Part shown: piece by piece, positions 1 to 7,527 of the stretch
Numbering within the stretch: position 1 is the first letter of the stretch
How the letters are laid out: each line of letters starts with the position of its first letter
Assembly (NCBI GenBank): GCA_031418395.1
Contig: JANOXL010000417.1
Span: 1 to 15,487 of the forward strand
Direction: 5' to 3'
DNA from: JANYCG01 sp031418395
GTDB taxonomy: Bacteria; Pseudomonadota; Gammaproteobacteria; Burkholderiales; Burkholderiaceae_C
Length of the DNA stretch: 15,487 nucleotides
The notes under the pieces: generated by a model
Told to the model about the DNA's origin: nothing
Seen by the model: only the letters and a program-made list of their open reading frames with translations
Database searches by the model: none
Translations under genes and position numbers: made by a program

Positions 1-303
1 GAAGTGTTTCAGTCGAACCATGAAGGCGCGCTGGTAGACAAGCTGCATGAGCGCATCGACACGGTGCAGGGCGCGTTGTTGAACCCTGCCGGGTTGACCC
101 AACACGGCATCAGCCTGCACGACGCGATCAAGGCCATGCCGTTTCCGGTGCTGGAGATTCACCTCTCGAACATCGCCGCGCGTGAGGAATGGCGGCACAA
201 ATCGATCATTGCACCCGCGGCGCGGGCGACGATTCAGGGGCTGGGGTGGCGCTCGTACACCACGGGGCTGCGGGCGCTGGTGGAGTTGCTGCGAGAGGCT
301 TGA
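1..303 (+). CDS. Type II 3-dehydroquinate dehydratase-like protein, 3' part only
   Basis: This is the C-terminal part (about 100 residues) of a class II dehydroquinase, which dehydrates 3-dehydroquinate to 3-dehydroshikimate in the cytosolic shikimate pathway. The frame is already open at base 1, so the gene begins outside the window. Family landmarks are visible: the QSNHEG block at residues 4-9, the N-P-A-G-L-T segment at 28-33, E-I-H-L-S-N and A-R-E-E-W-R (substrate-binding His and Arg), and the GLG-x-x-SYTTGLRAL tail. Aligned by eye to the Mycobacterium tuberculosis enzyme, Asn75, His101, Arg108 and Arg112 are kept, but the position of His81 is Gln (codon 100-102), followed by a His. The family call is secure. 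Whether it is the housekeeping AroQ or a paralogue is open, so no symbol is given. Confidence 0.85.
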   Translation, partial: EVFQSNHEGALVDKLHERIDTVQGALLNPAGLTQHGISLHDAIKAMPFPVLEIHLSNIAAREEWRHKSIIAPAARATIQGLGWRSYTTGLRALVELLREA

Positions 304-428
304 ACGATTGCCCAGGAGGCGAGTGTTCGGCGGCGACTGATGGGGGTGCCGGCCTCGGTCGAAATAATCAAGACTTGGTGAACCACGTTAATAACACCAA
401 ATGAATTATAATTTACGACTATTATTGT

Positions 429-458
429 TTGACATTTATACAAATTCAATCGTATTTT
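429..458 (+). promoter_or_regulatory. Sigma-70-like promoter with no gene downstream
   Basis: A perfect TTGACA (429-434) is followed after 18 bases by TATTTT (453-458). It points right, into the 3' end of the minus-strand PAP2 gene, so it would drive an antisense or small RNA rather than a visible gene. The surrounding sequence is AT-rich, which makes chance matches more likely. Confidence 0.25.
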
Positions 459-509
459 TATAGCACACAAATGTTGTTTTACGAGACCTAGATGCCAAAT
501 TTAAATTTG
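452..509. repeat. AT-rich intergenic element, copy A
   Basis: TATAGC (459-464), exactly 23 bases, then CTAG (488-491). The stretch TTTTACGAGACCTAG (477-491) matches 13 of 15 positions of ATTTACGTGACCTAG (9250-9264) in the other AT-rich gap, where the same TATAGC-N23-CTAG spacing occurs. The two sites therefore look like diverged copies of one short intergenic repeat. From memory, similar GCTAT...ATAGC...CTAG elements recur in Comamonadaceae genomes; I could not check this. Confidence 0.5.
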
Positions 510-558
510 ACTCTGCTCGTAAATTAATATTTCATCAATTTTCACGGCCCACGTGTGT

Positions 559-1461
559 TTACCTTCGCGGTATCAACGCGCGGCGCAGTTTTCGATACAT
601 CAAAACAAACTGCCCGACCACCGTCAGCAGCGCCAAAAGCGCTGCCAGCGCCACGGTGAGTAGGCCCTGGGGATACTCAGCTGTTCGCAAGATGAGCCAG
701 CCGGCGATCAGCAGCAAGATTTGGCCTAAGGCCATCTGCCCGAGCAGGGATTGCCAGAGCTTCGGGTAACGCCCCGTTAGCCAGGCACCGCTCAATCCGG
801 CCAGCCAGCCACAGCCCGCACCGGCGAGCACATCGACCGGCCAGTGCGCCCCCACCGCCACGCGTGAGAAACCTGCGAGCGTGGCCAAGGCCAGAAGCGC
901 GGTCGTGGCAAGCAGGGTTCGCGCGCTCCAAAATCTGCCGGGTTTAACCTGGGGCTGAGTGGTCAACACGACCACCATGGCGATCGCCGCCGCGAACGCG
1001 CTGAGGGTGTGGCCGGATGGAAAACTGGCGTTGTTCAAGAGCGGGCCGATCACGGTGAATTGCGCCGGGTCGATCAAGGTGGCTGGCCGGTGTGCCTGAA
1101 ACAGCGCCTTGAGCGCGACCGACAACAAACCACCCACGGGCACGGCGGCCAGTACGGCAAACGTCATCTGGGGTCGCCACAACAGCAGCGGTGCGACCAG
1201 GCAAAACACCACGCCGGTATCACCCAAAAGCGTGATGGACGACCACCACACCGGCCCGAAGCTGCTGGCCCAGTGGTTCATGGCGAGAAAAATCTCACGT
1301 TGGGGCAGCTGCATTTGCAGCCAGACTGCGGCGAAAAGCGCTATTAATGCAGGAGCGGCCCATGCCCAATAGACAAGACCTGCTGGTTGAATATACAAAA
1401 TCTCTTCGGCAACGCCTTCGACCCGTCGAGGCTGCGCTTCATGCGGCGCGTCAACTTTCAC
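559..1461 (-). CDS. PAP2-family membrane phosphatase
   Basis: An integral membrane phosphatase of the PAP2 (phosphatidic acid phosphatase type 2) superfamily. All three signature motifs are present, numbered from the chosen start: K118-x6-R125-P, P148-S-G-H151, and S199-R-x5-H206-x3-D210. His206 is the expected nucleophile and His151 the acid/base. About six hydrophobic segments are visible, the last near 265-288, ending in a basic tail. Bacterial relatives hydrolyse undecaprenyl pyrophosphate or act on lipid A or phosphatidylglycerol phosphate. The gene directly follows the ArnT-like glycosyltransferase, so carrier recycling or lipid A dephosphorylation is a reasonable inference. The start is uncertain. 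The frame opens at 1563, inside the upstream gene. I chose GTG at 1461, which gives 300 residues; TTG at 1398 (279 residues, after GAAGAG) would also keep the whole domain. Confidence 0.85.
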   Translation of the reverse strand: MKVDAPHEAQPRRVEGVAEEILYIQPAGLVYWAWAAPALIALFAAVWLQMQLPQREIFLAMNHWASSFGPVWWSSITLLGDTGVVFCLVAPLLLWRPQMTFAVLAAVPVGGLLSVALKALFQAHRPATLIDPAQFTVIGPLLNNASFPSGHTLSAFAAAIAMVVVLTTQPQVKPGRFWSARTLLATTALLALATLAGFSRVAVGAHWPVDVLAGAGCGWLAGLSGAWLTGRYPKLWQSLLGQMALGQILLLIAGWLILRTAEYPQGLLTVALAALLALLTVVGQFVLMYRKLRRALIPRR

Positions 1462-1492
1462 GCCGTGGTCGGCGCTCAGGGCGCGGTGTTCG

Positions 1493-3151
1493 TCAGCGCC
1501 GGTCAATCGCGCGCTCCTTGGGGCCTTGCCAATTGCGGCAGAGCTGAAAATTGAAATGCGCAATCTGGCGACCCCAACGCATCACGGGCTGCTGTTCCAG
1601 CAGCTCACAGCGCTCGAACTCTTGCGGCCCCACGGGCGGCGCAAAACTCATCTGGGACCAATCGACCACCAGCGCATGGTCACCGGGTTGCAACACGCCC
1701 CACCACAGGCCAAATTGATCGAGGTGGCGCTGCACGACCAGGGTCGGCGATTTGGCGTACCAGGCAATGCGACTGGCGAGTGTCCAGCTCATCACGGCCA
1801 GCGTGGGGCGACCGTTTTTGTCGGCGAATTGCTCTGACAGTGCGCGCGCGCGCCGGGCGGCGGCGTCCCAGCCGTACAAATCAGTAAAAGGGTTGAATCT
1901 GGCCGAAGCGGGCACTTTGCCGGGCAGACTTTGGGCTTCGTCGCCCGTTTCTCGCTGGACGCCGCCGCTCAGCATCAACGTAAAGAGACCGACGGCACAA
2001 ACGGCTTGAAAAACACCGATGGCAATCATCCGGCGTCGTGCAACTTGCCACAACACAACACAGCCCGCTGCAGCTGCGGGCAACAGCGCCAGCCAAGCCG
2101 TGGCCGACCAGTGCGGCAAGGTAGAACCCCGGCCCGAAAGGTAGACCATCAAAAGCAGCGGCGGCAGCGCAAAACACAGGCAAAACGCCAAAGGCGACAG
2201 CGTGGGACCGCCGGCAGTAGGCGGGCGCTGGGTTTGCTCGATGGCTTGTGTGGCGACAGATGGGGCACTCTGGGAACCACCATGGCGCGCAACACGGCGC
2301 GCCGCCCAAGCCCCAACCACCAAAAGCAGTCCGTAGCCCAGCAGTTGCACGATCACAAATCCGACGACACGCACCAGCCGCCAGTCGGCATTGCCGGCGG
2401 CATGGCCGGTTTGGTAGGCCAGTGAAATCCAGCTGTTCGCGGCGTTCCAGCCCAACACGGGACTGATCAACAAAGCGGCCACGACCACGCCCACCCAAGC
2501 GCCGGGAACCGCCAAGACGCGCGGCCCATGCGCCAGGAACAGCGCCAAAATGCAACCCAGCCCGATGAAAATCGCGGTGTATTTGGTCAAACCCGCCAGG
2601 CCCAACAACCCGCCCAGCGCCAGCCATAGGCGCATGTTGCGTAATTGCGCGGCGTCACACAAATGCCAGCAAACCGCCATTGCCATGCAGATGATCGGCA
2701 TCAAAATACTGTCGGGCACCAGTGCCAAACCCAGCAAATGCGGCATGACCGACAACACCCACAGCACCAGCGCGGCGCGCGCCACCTGGGGCACCTGCGG
2801 AAACAACACCTGCGCCAGCGCCGCCGCGCCCCAGGCCGACAACACCCAGCAGGCCATCGGCAAAACGCGCATCAGCACATCGGAGAAGGTGCCTGCGAAC
2901 CCACCCGTGCCTGCGCTGCCCAAGGCGCGCACCAGTTGCCCCAACGGCCATTGCAGCCAACCTGCCAGCGGCGGGTGGTCAAAAAAACTCCAATCCGGGT
3001 TGATGGCGTACAAGGCGTAATGGGTCTCGTCGGGCGAGAGATGGAAGGCGAAGGCCAGCGCCAGGTGCACGGCCATGCCCAGAAATATCAAACGGCGGCA
3101 GAAAGGGTCTTGCCAGACGGCCGCCAGCGTCGCTCTGAAATTCTCAGGCAC
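1493..3151 (-). CDS. ArnT/PMT-like glycosyltransferase (GT39/GT83 type membrane protein)
   Basis: A 552-residue polytopic membrane protein of the dolichyl-phosphate-mannose mannosyltransferase/ArnT group. These enzymes move a sugar from a polyprenyl-phosphate donor to lipid A, protein or another acceptor on the periplasmic side. After a short cytosolic N-terminus, the first membrane segment (about 21-38) is followed by the loop with D41-E42-T-H-Y45 and F-D58-H-P-P61, the usual acidic catalytic region. Roughly ten more hydrophobic segments follow, then a soluble C-terminal domain (about 420-552). The frame extends to 3289 but overlaps the preceding gene there. The GTG at 3151 overlaps the upstream stop by 8 nt and has AAGAGAAA ahead of it, which suggests translational coupling. 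The donor sugar and acceptor cannot be told from sequence. True ArnT assignment is not claimed, because no arnA/B/D genes are in view. Confidence 0.85.
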   Translation of the reverse strand: MPENFRATLAAVWQDPFCRRLIFLGMAVHLALAFAFHLSPDETHYALYAINPDWSFFDHPPLAGWLQWPLGQLVRALGSAGTGGFAGTFSDVLMRVLPMACWVLSAWGAAALAQVLFPQVPQVARAALVLWVLSVMPHLLGLALVPDSILMPIICMAMAVCWHLCDAAQLRNMRLWLALGGLLGLAGLTKYTAIFIGLGCILALFLAHGPRVLAVPGAWVGVVVAALLISPVLGWNAANSWISLAYQTGHAAGNADWRLVRVVGFVIVQLLGYGLLLVVGAWAARRVARHGGSQSAPSVATQAIEQTQRPPTAGGPTLSPLAFCLCFALPPLLLMVYLSGRGSTLPHWSATAWLALLPAAAAGCVVLWQVARRRMIAIGVFQAVCAVGLFTLMLSGGVQRETGDEAQSLPGKVPASARFNPFTDLYGWDAAARRARALSEQFADKNGRPTLAVMSWTLASRIAWYAKSPTLVVQRHLDQFGLWWGVLQPGDHALVVDWSQMSFAPPVGPQEFERCELLEQQPVMRWGRQIAHFNFQLCRNWQGPKERAIDRR

Positions 3152-4280
3152 CGGATTTTCTCTTGGGCCGAATCCACACCAGCCAGGAGGTGGCACCGTA
3201 GTTCCACACCGTGCCGACCAGAATGCCGGCCAACGCCGACAGAACCCAGTGGCCGTAGTCGTTATGGATATAACTGGCCACGCCCACATTGGCCAACGCG
3301 CCGATGGCGCAGGCCGCCATGAACTTCAACAGCCCCGGCAGCAGCGCCAGGCCGCGCAGTTGCTGGTCGCGGTAAGTCAGGGCGTTGTTGAGGAAAAAGT
3401 TGCCCACCATCGCCACCGCCACAGCGATGGTTTGAGCGCGCGTGAAATTGCCGCCCGTGAAGGCCAGCGCCGCGCGCAACACCGTCAAATGCACCAACAC
3501 GCCGAACGAGCCGATAGCGGCGAACGACACCAGGCGGGTGGGCACCCAGCGGCCAATCGTTTTGTCAGCCAGCAGCATTAAAAAATCCCAGGCGACGCGG
3601 TTGTCCAGCTTGCTGTCACCGGCCAGCCGGTTGCGAAACTGGTAGGGCACTTCCTTGACGCGCAGGGGCGACGGCGACGACACCACCAAGTCCACCAGAA
3701 TTTTGAAACCAATGCTCGAGAGCCGGTACACGGTTGCCTCAAACGCGGTCTTTTTGATCATGAAAAACCCGCTCATCGGGTCGTTCAATGTGAGGCCCAA
3801 GACCCGCTGGCTGATCGACGTGGCCACCGAGCTGATCTTTTGGCGTGAACTATCCCATTCGCTGACACCACCACCGGCCATGTAACGTGTGCCGACCACC
3901 AGATCGAAGGGTTCATCGCGCAGCGCCTGGAGCATCTGCGGCAGAATGGCTTCATCGTGTTGCAAATCGGCGTCCATCACGGCGATGTGTGCGGCGCCCG
4001 TCGACAACATGCCCTCCACACAGGCACTGGAGAGGCCACGCCGGCCAATGCGGCGCAGGCAGCGCACGCGCAGGTTGGCGGCTGAGAGCGCATGCAGGCG
4101 TGCCGAGGTGCCGTCCGGGGAGTCGTCGTCTACAAACACCACCTCCCAGGCCACGCCGTCAAGCACCTTGGTGAGGCGGGTGATCAACTCTTCAACGTTG
4201 CCGATCTCGTTGAAGGTAGGAATGACGATGCACAATTCGGTCGGCTTCTCGATCAATTTTTCGGTCAATTTCTCGGTCAT
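3144..4280 (-). CDS. DPM1-like GT2 glycosyltransferase fused to a GtrA-type membrane domain
   Basis: A 378-residue, two-domain protein. Residues 16-235 are a GT-A fold, family 2 glycosyltransferase resembling dolichol/undecaprenyl-phosphate sugar synthases. It has V-I-P-T-F-N-E (19-25), the D51-D-D-S-P-D-G nucleotide-binding stretch, D103-A-D105 for metal, and an arginine/aspartate-rich loop around 217-227. Residues about 245-370 form four membrane segments of GtrA/PF04138 type, a domain linked to moving polyprenyl-phosphate sugars across the membrane. The likely role is to charge undecaprenyl phosphate with a sugar for the ArnT-like enzyme encoded next. The start ATG at 4280 is preferred over the frame opening at 4550 because the upstream gene ends at 4312 and the catalytic domain begins just after it. 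The first codons are an imperfect 12-bp tandem repeat. Confidence 0.88.
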   Translation of the reverse strand: MTEKLTEKLIEKPTELCIVIPTFNEIGNVEELITRLTKVLDGVAWEVVFVDDDSPDGTSARLHALSAANLRVRCLRRIGRRGLSSACVEGMLSTGAAHIAVMDADLQHDEAILPQMLQALRDEPFDLVVGTRYMAGGGVSEWDSSRQKISSVATSISQRVLGLTLNDPMSGFFMIKKTAFEATVYRLSSIGFKILVDLVVSSPSPLRVKEVPYQFRNRLAGDSKLDNRVAWDFLMLLADKTIGRWVPTRLVSFAAIGSFGVLVHLTVLRAALAFTGGNFTRAQTIAVAVAMVGNFFLNNALTYRDQQLRGLALLPGLLKFMAACAIGALANVGVASYIHNDYGHWVLSALAGILVGTVWNYGATSWLVWIRPKRKSGA

Positions 4281-4311
4281 GGAAAAGCCTGCGTCTTGCA
4301 TAAAGCGCGTT

Positions 4312-5118
4312 TCAAATTCGCCTACGGATTTTCCGGCGCGCACCACGTGCTGAATCCGTCTCTTTATGGGAAAGGGAGGAAGAGGAGCCGCTCGCCGAAT
4401 AAGCACTGGCCGGGCCAGAACGGGATGCGCTGGATGCGACGCGTTGTTTTTTGCTTTTGGCATTCCCCATCCAAAGCCTGACACAAAAACCACCGAAGGC
4501 CAGCAAGCCCGCTCCGATCGCCCAAGGTTTGACCTCTTCAAGCAGCTCATCGATCAAGAGACTGTTGCGTATTTTGTCGCGCTGACGCTCGAGTTCAGAT
4601 CGGGGTCGGGCTGCATTCGCAAGCTTGCCCGATGGTTGTTGCCGTGATCCCTCTGGCACCGCGACAGGGTCCGCTTCTGGTTTTATCTCTCCGTTGGGGC
4701 CCACCAAGATCTCCTTGAAAGGCTGCACGAGGTCTTTGACGCTTTCTTTGACGTTTTTGGACCAGTCGTCGTCGTGCCCGGGTTCCTGCCTCACTACGGC
4801 ATTTTGCGCGGCCATCGGCGTTGCCGCCGCTGAAGGTGACCCGGCTAATGCCTGCTGGGCAGGGTTTCGCGCAGCAGCTGCTTTTTTAGCGGCTTGGGAA
4901 GTCCGCTCCTGCTCCAACTCGGATGCCGTCTCGAGCTTGACATCTGTGCTTCCGGCAGGTTCAGGCATACCCTCTTTGGCATATTTGTCGATCACGCCAC
5001 CCCAAACGGGCGCAGGACCTACCAGGAGCGACGGTGGCGTTCCCGTCGTCGATGCAGGCTGGGCTTGCGCGGTCGCGAGCAGAAAAAAAACTGAAAATAA
5101 AAACGCCAAACATTTCAT
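4312..5118 (-). CDS. Unknown protein: signal peptide, Ala-rich region, one membrane anchor, basic tail
   Basis: I do not recognise a family. The 268-residue product begins with a good Sec signal (residues 1-19, a hydrophobic core ending T-A-Q-A, with no lipobox). A proline/alanine-rich and charged stretch (20-115) follows, then a polar segment with many Lys/Glu/Asp (116-197). A single hydrophobic segment lies at 198-217. The C-terminal 50 residues are Ser-rich and end in a dense Arg/Lys cluster, consistent with a cytosolic tail and a type I topology. The gene lies 57 nt after the CoA transferase and 31 nt before the glycosyltransferase on the same strand, so co-transcription with the glycosylation genes is likely. 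The ATG at 5118 is the only start giving the signal peptide; its ribosome site is weak. It may be lineage-restricted. Confidence 0.7.
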   Translation of the reverse strand: MKCLAFLFSVFFLLATAQAQPASTTGTPPSLLVGPAPVWGGVIDKYAKEGMPEPAGSTDVKLETASELEQERTSQAAKKAAAARNPAQQALAGSPSAAATPMAAQNAVVRQEPGHDDDWSKNVKESVKDLVQPFKEILVGPNGEIKPEADPVAVPEGSRQQPSGKLANAARPRSELERQRDKIRNSLLIDELLEEVKPWAIGAGLLAFGGFCVRLWMGNAKSKKQRVASSASRSGPASAYSASGSSSSLSHKETDSARGARRKIRRRI

Positions 5119-5175
5119 AGTGGGATGGCCTGAATTCTATTGCCTCACCGCCCTCGCCCCCTTGCAAGCCAACCT

Positions 5176-6555
5176 TCAAGGCCAGCGGGGCGGGTGGCTG
5201 CCCGGCGGCATCGATGGCCGCACGTGGACGGCTGGCGTTCTGGCGAGCTGGGCGCTGTGGCGGATGGCGGTGAGTGATCCAAAGCCTGACGCTTCGGTAC
5301 TCAGCCAGGGCGTGCGTTCGGGCCTCTTGGCAGCCAAGCCATGGGCAACCCGCCCCAGGCTGCGCAGCCATTGCCCGGTTTGTGCCAGAGAGAGCCGCAC
5401 ATGCCAGGAGCCGCCTTCCTGCTGTTGTTTGACAATCGCCGCCGCCGCTGCATAGGCCATCAAGTGGCCGGTCGCGTAATCCAGAATCTGCAGCGGCAGG
5501 GCTTTGGGGGTGGTGCCACCCGCCGCTTGCATCTCGGCATGGTTGAAGCCGGTCGCGGTTTGAACGAGCGAGTCGAAACCGCGGCGCTCGGCCCACGGGC
5601 CCCTTTCACCATAGGCGGATAAGGAAACATACACAATGCCCGGTCGCACTACTGCCAATGCTTGTGGGCCAAAACCGAGTGCCGCCAGCGCTTGGGGCCG
5701 ATAACCCTGCACCAACACCTGCGCTTGGGCGGCTAATTGCCGCAACGCCGCCTGGCCTTCGCCGTTGCGTAAATCCAGGTGGCACGACATCTTGCCGCGG
5801 CTGGTGTCGGCAATTGAAGGGATGTTGGGCAAATTCGGTGAATTAACCAACATCACATCCGCCCCATACGCGGCCAGGCTGCGCCCACACACCGGCCCGG
5901 CCAGGATGCGCGTGAGATCCAGCACACGCAGTCCGGTCAAAGGCCGCTCTTGGGCCGTCAAGCTGGCGAGCGGCAACGGGGGCGTATCGCCGATTTTTTC
6001 GAAGCTTATCAAGGGCTGCGCAGCGACCGCCTGACCCTGCGCATGCGCGTCCCACGCGTCAAAGCTGCGACAGGCTGCTACCACCAGCCCGGCCTTGGCC
6101 GCAGCCTCTTCAAAAGCCGTCGCCTGCCAATCCAACAAGCGGCTTTCGGCCTGTTCGCGCGTGGCGGTGGCAGCATCCAGCCCCAAGAGGCGCAGCGCGC
6201 CCTCGCGGTGGTGGGCGAAATTGGCATGGATTCGCACCCAGCCGTCCTGGCAGCGGTACAAACCGGAGAACTTGTCCCATATCTCTGCCACTTGGCCGTC
6301 CAGACTGAACCAGGCCGAGCATTCGGTGGCGGCATGCGCCATATCGACCGCTACCTGCTGGCGCGACTGCCCCCGCAAAACGCCCACCTCACACGCCGCC
6401 AGCGCCGCAGCGGCGATGCCCGTTTGCGCGGCCGTGCCCACGGCAAAAGACGAGGGCAGCACCGGGTCTGCGCCCGTGAGTGTGGCAAAGGCCAGGGCTT
6501 GCGCTGGCAAACCGCCCAAGCGCCAAATCTGCGCCAGTGTGTCTTGAGGACTCAT
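5176..6555 (-). CDS. Family III CoA transferase (CaiB/BaiF type)
   Basis: A cytosolic enzyme of the CaiB/BaiF (formyl-CoA transferase) family, which transfers CoA between carboxylic acids through an aspartyl-CoA intermediate. The recognisable family core lies at about residues 205-400 of 459. It contains L-T-G-L-R-V-L-D-L-T-R-I-L-A-G-P (206-221), the A-A-Y-G-A-D-V segment, Y-V-S-L-S-A-Y-G, and I-L-D359-Y-A-T-G, whose Asp fits the catalytic residue. The C-terminus carries the common M-P-P-G-S ending. The N-terminal 200 residues precede the usual start of the domain and resemble a partial second copy, so the arrangement is not the simple 400-residue form. The substrate is unknown. It lies 42 nt downstream of the SMP-30-like gene, so a shared catabolic role is possible. 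The start is ATG 6555 with only a weak ribosome site. Confidence 0.87.
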   Translation of the reverse strand: MSPQDTLAQIWRLGGLPAQALAFATLTGADPVLPSSFAVGTAAQTGIAAAALAACEVGVLRGQSRQQVAVDMAHAATECSAWFSLDGQVAEIWDKFSGLYRCQDGWVRIHANFAHHREGALRLLGLDAATATREQAESRLLDWQATAFEEAAAKAGLVVAACRSFDAWDAHAQGQAVAAQPLISFEKIGDTPPLPLASLTAQERPLTGLRVLDLTRILAGPVCGRSLAAYGADVMLVNSPNLPNIPSIADTSRGKMSCHLDLRNGEGQAALRQLAAQAQVLVQGYRPQALAALGFGPQALAVVRPGIVYVSLSAYGERGPWAERRGFDSLVQTATGFNHAEMQAAGGTTPKALPLQILDYATGHLMAYAAAAAIVKQQQEGGSWHVRLSLAQTGQWLRSLGRVAHGLAAKRPERTPWLSTEASGFGSLTAIRHSAQLARTPAVHVRPSMPPGSHPPRWP

Positions 6556-6597
6556 CGTCTGTACAGGTTGTGAGTGTGGCGAATCAGGCCGGGTCGA

Positions 6598-7527
6598 TCA
6601 CGCATTAAAGTTCAGACGCAGACCGGGTATCGGCCAATCGTCCACCGCGATCAGTTTGCCCGTACCCGAGAGTGTGATGAAGGCGGTGCGCATGCCTTTG
6701 CCGCCAAAACAGATATTCGTCACGTACGGTTCGGGCATGGCGATGTGGCTGCACAACTTGCCATCGGGCGAGACCACCGTGATGCCGCCATGGCCCAGCG
6801 TGGCCACGCAGATGTTGCCCAGCGCATCGACGGCTATCGAATCAAAACGCTGGTAGACGCCCCCTGGCGCAGCGGTCACCATACGGCCGCCATGCGGCGA
6901 TGGCCAAGGCTGCTTGTTGATCTTGCCCGGCGCGGTGAGTTCAAAGGCCCACAAACGCGCGGCTTCGGTTTCAGCGTAGTACAAAGTTTTGCCGTCGGGT
7001 GACAGCGCCACACCGTTGGCGGTAAGCGCAGGGCGGGCGATGGTGTTGCTCGCCGCAAAGCCGGGAGCCACATAAAACACGCCGCCCCGGTCCATCTCGG
7101 AAGGCCGGGCCTTGCCCAAATCGGTGAAATACAGGCCGCCGTGGACATCAAACACCAGATCGTTGGGGCCGCGCAGACTGTAGCCCTCCACACTCTCCAG
7201 CAGGCGCTCGATCTTGCCGGTGTTGAGGTTGACACGTTCAATGCGTCCGCCGGAATAGTCGTCGGCCTGGCCGACGGGCAAATAGTACCCCGCAGGATGG
7301 GTAATGAAGTTGAAACCGCCGTTGTTGCAGATGTAGACCGCGCCGTCCGGCCCGATGGCAGCGCCGTTGGGGCCACCGCCCATCTGCGCCAGGATGTGTT
7401 TTTTGCCGTCGGGCGTGACGCGGGTCAAGGTCTTCCGGCCAATCTCCACCAGGATGACGGAGCCGTCGTCCATGGCGATGGGGCCTTCTGGAAACATCAA
7501 GCCGCTGGCGAGTTCACGAATTTTCAT
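6598..7527 (-). CDS. SMP-30/gluconolactonase-like six-bladed beta-propeller protein
   Basis: A 309-residue protein of the SMP-30/gluconolactonase/LRE-like family, metal-dependent hydrolases often acting on sugar lactones. The expected divalent-metal ligands are present by motif: Glu14 in F-P-E-G-P, Asn122 in G-P-N-D-L, Asn171 in A-N-G-V-A-L-S-P-D-G, and Asp229 in R-F-D-S-I-A-V-D. Repeated D-G-x and G-x-V-Y-x strands are typical of the propeller blades. There is no signal peptide, so it is probably cytosolic. ATG 7527 follows an AGGG ribosome site at a good distance. It is the first gene of the minus-strand run and is divergent from the flavin oxidoreductase gene, with its promoter expected in the 153-nt gap. 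The substrate is not predictable; a lactonase in a catabolic pathway is the default inference. Confidence 0.88.
   Translation of the reverse strand: MKIRELASGLMFPEGPIAMDDGSVILVEIGRKTLTRVTPDGKKHILAQMGGGPNGAAIGPDGAVYICNNGGFNFITHPAGYYLPVGQADDYSGGRIERVNLNTGKIERLLESVEGYSLRGPNDLVFDVHGGLYFTDLGKARPSEMDRGGVFYVAPGFAASNTIARPALTANGVALSPDGKTLYYAETEAARLWAFELTAPGKINKQPWPSPHGGRMVTAAPGGVYQRFDSIAVDALGNICVATLGHGGITVVSPDGKLCSHIAMPEPYVTNICFGGKGMRTAFITLSGTGKLIAVDDWPIPGLRLNFNA

Larger units (their letters stand above)
304..558. other. AT-rich convergent intergenic region
   Basis: This gap lies between the ends of the dehydroquinase-like gene and the PAP2 gene. From about 380 to 550 it is strikingly AT-rich compared with the GC-rich genes around it. 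It contains TTGGTG (375-380) facing CACCAA (395-400), a TTGACA/TATTTT promoter-like pair, a TATAGC-N23-CTAG element shared with a second gap near 9232-9264, and a perfect 14-bp palindrome CAAATTTAAATTTG at 496-509. I see no convincing coding frame and no canonical terminator with a T-run. Confidence 0.6.

Noticed and set aside
234..470. 78-residue minus-strand frame across the AT-rich gap
   Set aside because: It mixes a shadow of the dehydroquinase-like gene with AT-rich non-coding DNA and has no ribosome site or recognisable domain.
1462..1563. N-terminal extension of the PAP2 protein to ATG 1563
   Set aside because: It would overlap the ArnT-like gene by about 70 nt. The added residues are polar and atypical, and the domain is complete without them.
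1881..2627. 248-residue minus-strand frame
   Set aside because: It is an alternative frame wholly inside the ArnT-like gene, Arg/Gly/Cys-rich with no family motifs, as expected for a GC-rich shadow.
3152..3289. N-terminal extension of the ArnT-like protein to 3289
   Set aside because: It overlaps the glycosyltransferase gene by 146 nt. GTG 3151 with a ribosome site and an 8-nt overlap is a better start.
4281..4550. N-terminal extension of the GT2 protein to 4550
   Set aside because: It overlaps the unknown protein gene and adds a basic low-complexity stretch before a complete catalytic domain.
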